Below are positions 13,346-19,207 of a stretch of DNA of 19,207 nucleotides, in pieces. The notes beneath the pieces are model-generated. The model was not told where the DNA came from. It made no database searches and was given only the letters and a program-made list of their open reading frames with translations. The first letter of the stretch is position 1. Every line of letters starts with the position of its first letter. The DNA lies in assembly GCA_002291945.1 (NCBI GenBank), contig DBAZ01000025.1, forward strand, positions 1 through 19,207, given 5' to 3'. The position numbers were made by a program, and so were the translations under genes. Source of the stretch: Tepidimonas sp. UBA997. GTDB lineage: Bacteria > Pseudomonadota > Gammaproteobacteria > Burkholderiales > Burkholderiaceae_C.

Positions 13346-14684
13346 GTTGTTCCAGCCAGGATTCGAGGTAGTGAATATTGGTGCCCCCCGCTTCGAAGTT
13401 GGCGTCCACCATCAACTCGCGGTGCAGCGGCACATTCGTTTTGATGCCTTCGATGGCGGTTTCGGCCAACGCGGTGCGCATGCGCGCCAGTGCCTGCTCG
13501 CGGGTGTCGCCATGAACGATGATCTTGCCAATCATGGAGTCGTAGTTGGGCGGCACCATGTAGTTAGCATAGACGTGCGAATCCACCCGCACCCCGGGGC
13601 CACCCGGCATGTGCCAGGAGGTGACCCGGCCGGGTGAAGGCGTTAACTTGTACGGGTCTTCGGCGTTGATACGGCACTCGATGGCATGACCCCTGAGTTC
13701 GATCTGACGCTGCGAGAAGGGCAGCTTCTCGCCAGCGGCCACCGCGATCTGCGTGCGCACAATGTCAATGCCCGTGATGGCTTCAGTGACCGGATGCTCG
13801 ACCTGCACCCGGGTATTCATTTCGATGAAGTAGAACTCGCCGTTTTCGTACAGAAATTCGAAGGTGCCCGCCCCACGGTAGCCGATTTTCCGGCAGGCGG
13901 CGGCGCAACGCTCACCAATGCGCTCGATCAGCCGACGGGGGATGCCGGGTGCCGGGGCCTCTTCAATGATCTTCTGATGGCGGCGTTGCATGGAGCAGTC
14001 GCGCTCAAACAGATACACGGCGTTGCGGTGGGTATCGGCCATGACCTGGATTTCGATGTGCCGGGGGTTCAGGAGAAACTTCTCCATGTAAACCTCAGGA
14101 TTGCCAAAGGCCGCGCCGGCTTCCGCCTTGGTGGTCTGGACCGCATGAATCAGGGCCGCTTCGGTATGCACGACGCGCATGCCGCGCCCGCCACCGCCCC
14201 CAGCCGCTTTGATGATGACCGGGTAGCCGACCGATTTGGCGATCCTCTTGATGGCTGTCGGGTCATCGGGCAGCGCCCCATCGGAGCCTGGAACGCACGG
14301 CACACCAGCCCTGATCATGGCTTGCTTGGCCGAGACCTTGTCGCCCATGATGCGTATGGACTCCGGCGTCGGCCCGATGAACACAAAACCGCTTTTTTCC
14401 ACCCGCTCGGCAAAATCGGCGTTTTCGCTGAGGAAGCCATAACCGGGGTGGATGGCTTCCGAATCGGTCACTTCAGCGGCCGAAATGATGGCGGGCATGC
14501 TGAGGTAGCTCTGGGCAGAGGCAGCCGGCCCGATGCAGACGGCTTCGTCAGCGAGCTTGACATATTTGGCCTCCCGGTCGGCTTCTGAGTACACCATCAC
14601 CGCCTTGATACCCATTTCCCTGCAGGCACGCTGCACCCGCAAGGCGATCTCGCCGCGATTGGCGATCAGGATTTTTTTGAACAT
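13335..14684 (-). CDS. accC: Acetyl-CoA carboxylase, biotin carboxylase subunit
   Basis: ATP-grasp enzyme that carboxylates the biotin on AccB, the first half-reaction of malonyl-CoA synthesis for fatty acids. From ATG 14684 it is 449 residues, the same as E. coli AccC. Visible features are the biotin carboxylase N-domain (KILIANRGEIALRVQRAC, residues 4-21), K116 (GDKVSAK), K158 with the glycine-rich loop GGGGGRGM (161-168), and the metal and bicarbonate site EMNTRVQVEHPVTE (287-300). The C-domain includes CRINAEDP. A GTG two codons upstream (14690) is in frame, but an AAGGG site 9 nt before the ATG favours 14684. The accB stop is 13 nt upstream, and prmA overlaps its end. Confidence 0.96.
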   Translation of the reverse strand: MFKKILIANRGEIALRVQRACREMGIKAVMVYSEADREAKYVKLADEAVCIGPAASAQSYLSMPAIISAAEVTDSEAIHPGYGFLSENADFAERVEKSGFVFIGPTPESIRIMGDKVSAKQAMIRAGVPCVPGSDGALPDDPTAIKRIAKSVGYPVIIKAAGGGGGRGMRVVHTEAALIHAVQTTKAEAGAAFGNPEVYMEKFLLNPRHIEIQVMADTHRNAVYLFERDCSMQRRHQKIIEEAPAPGIPRRLIERIGERCAAACRKIGYRGAGTFEFLYENGEFYFIEMNTRVQVEHPVTEAITGIDIVRTQIAVAAGEKLPFSQRQIELRGHAIECRINAEDPYKLTPSPGRVTSWHMPGGPGVRVDSHVYANYMVPPNYDSMIGKIIVHGDTREQALARMRTALAETAIEGIKTNVPLHRELMVDANFEAGGTNIHYLESWLEQRDR

Positions 14685-14697
14685 CGGCACAAACCCT

Positions 14698-15150
14698 TCA
14701 CTCGATCACAAATAGGGGCTGACCGTACTCCACAGCCTGACCGTTTTCAGCCAGAATCTGCGTGATGGTGCCGGCCGCGTCAGCTTCAATTTCATTCAAA
14801 ATCTTCATCGCTTCGATGATGCAGATTGGTGTCCCTTCTTTCACTGGTTGGCCCATTTCCACAAAAGGCTTGCTACCCGGGCTGGAAGCGCGGTAGAAAG
14901 TGCCCACCATAGGAGATTTGACGACATGACCTTTGACTTCAGCCACAGCGGGGACAGCGGCGGGTGCGGCAACCGGCATGGGAGGAGCCACGGCCACGGG
15001 CGCGGCCATCGTCATTACAGGCGCGGCCGCCACAGTCACCGGGGCGCTTTTGACAATGCGAACCTTGCCTTCAGCCTCGGTGATTTCGAGTTCGGATACA
15101 TTTGACTCGGAAACGAGGTCGATCAGGGTCTTGAGTTTGCGCAAATCCAT
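14698..15150 (-). CDS. accB: Acetyl-CoA carboxylase, biotin carboxyl carrier protein
   Basis: Carrier subunit whose biotinylated lysine shuttles between AccC and the AccAD transferase. The protein has 150 residues. The N-terminal helix region (MDLRKLKTLIDLVSESNVSE) is typical of BCCP; an Ala/Pro/Val-rich flexible linker spans 36-72; and the biotinyl domain occupies 73-150. The biotin site is K116 in IIEAMKILNE, with Ile in place of the common Met after the lysine, a change I believe is frequent in Burkholderiales. The start is ATG 15150-15148, preceded by a GGAG ribosome site; the open frame runs further upstream to 15420, across the divergent pilB, and is rejected. It is first in the cluster, so its promoter should lie in the 149-bp gap shared with pilB. 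aroQ, which often precedes accB, is absent. Confidence 0.96.
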   Translation of the reverse strand: MDLRKLKTLIDLVSESNVSELEITEAEGKVRIVKSAPVTVAAAPVMTMAAPVAVAPPMPVAAPAAVPAVAEVKGHVVKSPMVGTFYRASSPGSKPFVEMGQPVKEGTPICIIEAMKILNEIEADAAGTITQILAENGQAVEYGQPLFVIE

Positions 15151-15299
15151 GTTTTCTCCAGAAAGTGCTTCTAAAATGCGCCCATTTCTGAGCATTCGAG
15201 CACAAGTAGGCGGGAATATACACGAATTGAACACCATGCTTTGTGCCATCCATCTGTCTGCACACTCGCGGTTGAGTGCGTCAGCCGAGGCCGGTCCCC
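15151..15299. promoter_or_regulatory. Divergent accB/pilB intergenic region
   Basis: About 149 bp separate the accB and pilB starts, so promoters for both directions should lie here. The A/T-rich core gggaatatacacgaattg (near 15212-15230) offers TATATT on the minus strand and TATACA on the plus strand as weak -10 candidates, but no matching -35 hexamers stand out. No AccB-type or pilus regulator site is recognisable. Confidence 0.4.
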
Positions 15300-17030
<1,731 letters not shown>

Positions 17031-17074
17031 CGCGCACGCCTTCCGGTATCGGGCTATCACACTGCGGGGGAAGC

Positions 17075-18289
17075 ATGGCCACGGCGAGTAAACACATCAA
17101 GGAATTCGTCTTCGAGTGGGAGGGGAAGGACCGCAGCGGGCGGGTGGCCCGTGGCGAAATTCGCGCGGCTGGCGAAAACCAGGCCCAGGCCAGCCTCAGA
17201 CGCCAAGGCGTGGCGGTGCAAAAAATCAAGAAGCGCAAGATGGCTTCGATGAAAAGCATCAAGCCCAAGGACATTGCGATCTTCACCCGTCAGTTGGCGA
17301 CCATGTTGAAAGCGGGCGTTCCCTTGCTTCAGGCCTTTGACATTGTGGGGCGCGGCAATCCCAACCCCAACGTCACCAAACTGCTCAACGACATCCGCAT
17401 GGACGTGGAAACCGGCACTTCGCTGAGTTCCGCTTTCCGCAAACACCCGCTGTACTTCAACTCGCTCTACTGCAACCTCGTCGAGGCTGGCGAGCAGGCC
17501 GGCATTCTGGAAGACTTGCTCGACCGGCTTGCTGTGTACATGGAAAAAACCGAGGCCATCAAGAGCAAGGTCAAGTCGGCGCTAATGTACCCGACGGCGG
17601 TGATCGTGGTGGCCTTTGTGGTGGTGGCCGTGATCATGATCTTCGTGATTCCGGCCTTCAAGGAGGTGTTTTCCTCGTTCGGTGCCGACCTGCCTGCCCC
17701 GACCATGGCCGTGATTGCCATGAGCGAGTTTTTTGTCGCTTACTGGTGGTTGATTTTCGGCGGACTCGGCGGCGGGCTGTATTTCTTCATGCAGGCGTGG
17801 AAGCGCAATGCGAAGGTCCAGCGATTCATGGACCGTGTGCTGTTGAAAATGCCGGTCTTCGGCACCCTGGTCGAAAAATCGGTGGTGGCGCGCTGGACGC
17901 GCACCATGTCCACCATGTTTGCCGCCGGTGTGCCGCTGGTCGAAGCGCTGGACTCCGTAGGCGGCGCCTCGGGCAACAGCCTCTATGCCGATGCCACCAA
18001 GAAAATTCAGGAAGAGGTGTCAACCGGCACCAGCCTGACCATGGCCATGACCAATACCCGGATCTTTCCGTCCATGGTGCTGCAAATGTGTGCCATCGGC
18101 GAGGAATCCGGCTCCATTGACCACATGCTGGGCAAGGCGGCCGACTTCTACGAGTCCGAAGTCGATGACATGGTGGCAGGCCTGTCGAGCCTGATGGAGC
18201 CCATCATCATCGTGATTCTGGGCACCGTGATTGGCGGCATCGTGGTGTCGATGTATTTGCCCATATTCAGGCTGGGTCAGGTGGTCTGA
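17075..18289 (+). CDS. pilC: Type IV pilus inner-membrane platform protein PilC
   Basis: Polytopic inner-membrane protein on which PilB acts to insert pilins. The protein has 404 residues, the normal size. Two T2SSF domains are seen, at about 70-195 and 275-395, each with the glycine-acid signature (EAGEQAGILEDLLDRLA; GEESGSIDHMLGKAADFYE). Transmembrane segments lie near ALMYPTAVIVVAFVVVAVIM, then YWWLIFGGLGGGLYFFM, and close to the C-terminus (IIIVILGTVIGGIVVSMYLP). ATG 17075 follows a GGGGGAA stretch and is preferred over the in-frame ATG at 17015, which would overlap pilB. In most betaproteobacteria the prepilin peptidase gene pilD follows; here the next gene is on the other strand and ends only 18 nt away, with no terminator visible between them. 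Confidence 0.95.
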   Translation: MATASKHIKEFVFEWEGKDRSGRVARGEIRAAGENQAQASLRRQGVAVQKIKKRKMASMKSIKPKDIAIFTRQLATMLKAGVPLLQAFDIVGRGNPNPNVTKLLNDIRMDVETGTSLSSAFRKHPLYFNSLYCNLVEAGEQAGILEDLLDRLAVYMEKTEAIKSKVKSALMYPTAVIVVAFVVVAVIMIFVIPAFKEVFSSFGADLPAPTMAVIAMSEFFVAYWWLIFGGLGGGLYFFMQAWKRNAKVQRFMDRVLLKMPVFGTLVEKSVVARWTRTMSTMFAAGVPLVEALDSVGGASGNSLYADATKKIQEEVSTGTSLTMAMTNTRIFPSMVLQMCAIGEESGSIDHMLGKAADFYESEVDDMVAGLSSLMEPIIIVILGTVIGGIVVSMYLPIFRLGQVV

Positions 18290-18307
18290 CGACGCGGCCA
18301 CCCCACT

Positions 18308-18949
18308 TCAGACGCCGAAATAGCGGCCCTTGCGGTGGTTGATGGCAATCACCGCATTCATGGCGACCGCCCCCAGCGTTGACCACACCAGCAGCAGGGG
18401 CGGTATGACTGCCAGCCCAAGCAGCAAGATGACGATGTCGGCGACCATCTGCACGTGACCAGCGCGCCAGCCCAGGCGTTGCTGCATCCACAGCGCCATG
18501 ATGCCGATACCGCCCAGACTGGCCTGATGGCGTATCAGCATCAAGATCCCCGCGCCAGCCATCAGCCCCGCCAGCAAGGCCGCAAAAGGCACCGACAGGT
18601 GATCAAAACCGATCCAGCGGGGCAGCCATTCGACGTACAGAGCCAGCAAGGCCACGGCCGCAAAGGTCTTGGCCGTGAAGCGCGGCCCGATAGCCCACCA
18701 GCCAAACAGATAGAAAGGCAGGTTGAGCAGAAACAGCGCACCGCTCAGGGACCAGCCGTGCTGGTAATGCAGCAGAAAAGCCAGGCCGGTGGTGCCGCCG
18801 GTGAACAAGCCTGCCTCACGGAACAACAGCACCGCCAAGGCCACGAACAGCGTCCCGATCAGCAGACCCTGGACGTCCTCGAATAGGGAGTGGGGCACGC
18901 CCTCACCCGGCTGCCCGGCTGCAGGCCCTGATTCCGACGTCGCGCCCAT
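18308..18949 (-). CDS. YitT-family (DUF161) membrane protein
   Basis: A 213-residue integral membrane protein with five or six hydrophobic helices, e.g. LLIGTLFVALAVLLF, GALFLLNLPFYLFGWWAIG, TFAAVALLALYVEWLP, and ADIVILLLGLAVIPPLLLVW. The GLFTGGTTGLAFLLHY motif after the first helix and the HQASLGGIGIMALWMQQ repeat-like element are typical of YitT proteins, whose transport substrate is unknown. The N-terminal 20 residues are polar and Gly/Pro-rich. ATG at 18949-18947 is only 3 nt after the stop of the LivM-like gene, suggesting co-transcription. Members of the longer YitT group carry a C-terminal DUF2179 domain, which is missing here, as in many short proteobacterial homologues. It converges on pilC. 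Confidence 0.85.
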   Translation of the reverse strand: MGATSESGPAAGQPGEGVPHSLFEDVQGLLIGTLFVALAVLLFREAGLFTGGTTGLAFLLHYQHGWSLSGALFLLNLPFYLFGWWAIGPRFTAKTFAAVALLALYVEWLPRWIGFDHLSVPFAALLAGLMAGAGILMLIRHQASLGGIGIMALWMQQRLGWRAGHVQMVADIVILLLGLAVIPPLLLVWSTLGAVAMNAVIAINHRKGRYFGV

Positions 18950-18952
18950 GGC

Positions 18953-19207
18953 TTACTGGCGCGCAGGATGGTGTGGCCGCTCTTGGCGCTCGGGCAGCAG
19001 ACCGCGTGGACGGAAACGCAGCACGAGCAGCAGGATCAGGCCCATCACCATCAGGCGCATATGCGCTGCACTGTCGAGCAGGTGGGCCCGCAGGGCGCTT
19101 TCGATCGACAGGCCGGCCGTCAGGACATTCATCAGCCACAAACCGATCGGTTCGGCCTGCACCCAGAAAAACCAGATCAGCAAACCGCCCAGAATGGCAC
19201 CCAGGTT
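18953..19207 (-). CDS. Branched-chain amino acid ABC transporter permease, LivM-like, 3' end only
   Basis: Partial: the gene runs off the right edge, and only about 84 C-terminal residues are visible. The visible peptide starts NLGAILGGLLIWFFWVQAEP, includes a hydrophobic helix (MRLMVMGLILLLVLRF) and ends with the RPRGLLPER motif that closes many LivM/LivH-type permeases. The preceding GAILGG also fits the last periplasmic/TM section of LivM. These permeases import leucine-type amino acids, and some members transport urea or amides, so the substrate is open. An apparent internal start (TTG at 19183) is an artefact of the edge, because the frame stays open to the window end. Its TAA is 3 nt before the YitT start. 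Confidence 0.75.
   Translation of the reverse strand, partial: NLGAILGGLLIWFFWVQAEPIGLWLMNVLTAGLSIESALRAHLLDSAAHMRLMVMGLILLLVLRFRPRGLLPERQERPHHPARQ

Overview
The window reads as a high-GC betaproteobacterial chromosome, most likely Burkholderiales and probably Comamonadaceae. The clues are a two-ATP-cone NrdA next to a class Ia NrdB, a Lys/Ala/Pro-rich histone H1-like protein ending in a WPFPTAKKP-like tail, the accB-accC-prmA-DUF3426 gene order, and pilB/pilC. This placement is inferred from gene content and protein character; no database search was run.

Layout. (1) Positions 1-2100 are mobile-element debris: an almost complete IS5-family transposase gene that appears to have landed inside an IS1380-family transposase, of which only the C-terminal end survives. 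(2) Positions 2100-5250 form an accessory island on the + strand. It holds a small unknown protein, an AbrB-type antitoxin with a PIN-domain toxin, the housekeeping amidase ampD, and two tandem copies of a nucleotidyltransferase (MNT/MntA-like) plus HEPN (HepT-like) module. The first MNT copy carries a one-base frame disruption that joins it in frame to its HEPN partner; the second copy is intact with a GTGA overlap. (3) Positions 5251-9638 carry ribonucleotide reductase: two 16-bp NrdR boxes 31 bp apart, nrdA, a short spacer with its own candidate promoter, and nrdB. (4) Positions 9860-10543 encode the histone H1-like protein, closed by a clear hairpin terminator.

(5) Positions 10583-15150 are a minus-strand cluster, in transcription order accB, accC, prmA, a zinc-ribbon/DUF3426 membrane protein and a PfkB-family sugar/nucleoside kinase. 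Gaps are short or genes overlap, so it is probably one operon. (6) Positions 15300-18289 (+) carry the type IV pilus assembly ATPase pilB and inner-membrane platform pilC, divergent from accB; pilD does not follow. (7) Positions 18308 to the right edge (-) hold the 3' end of a LivM-like branched-chain amino acid permease followed 3 nt later by a YitT-family membrane protein.

The core genes serve dNTP synthesis, malonyl-CoA synthesis, ribosomal protein methylation and pilus assembly. The most unusual part is the toxin-antitoxin island wedged between insertion-sequence remnants and nrdA, in particular the duplicated MNT-HEPN module. No CRISPR array, tRNA or rRNA was recognised.
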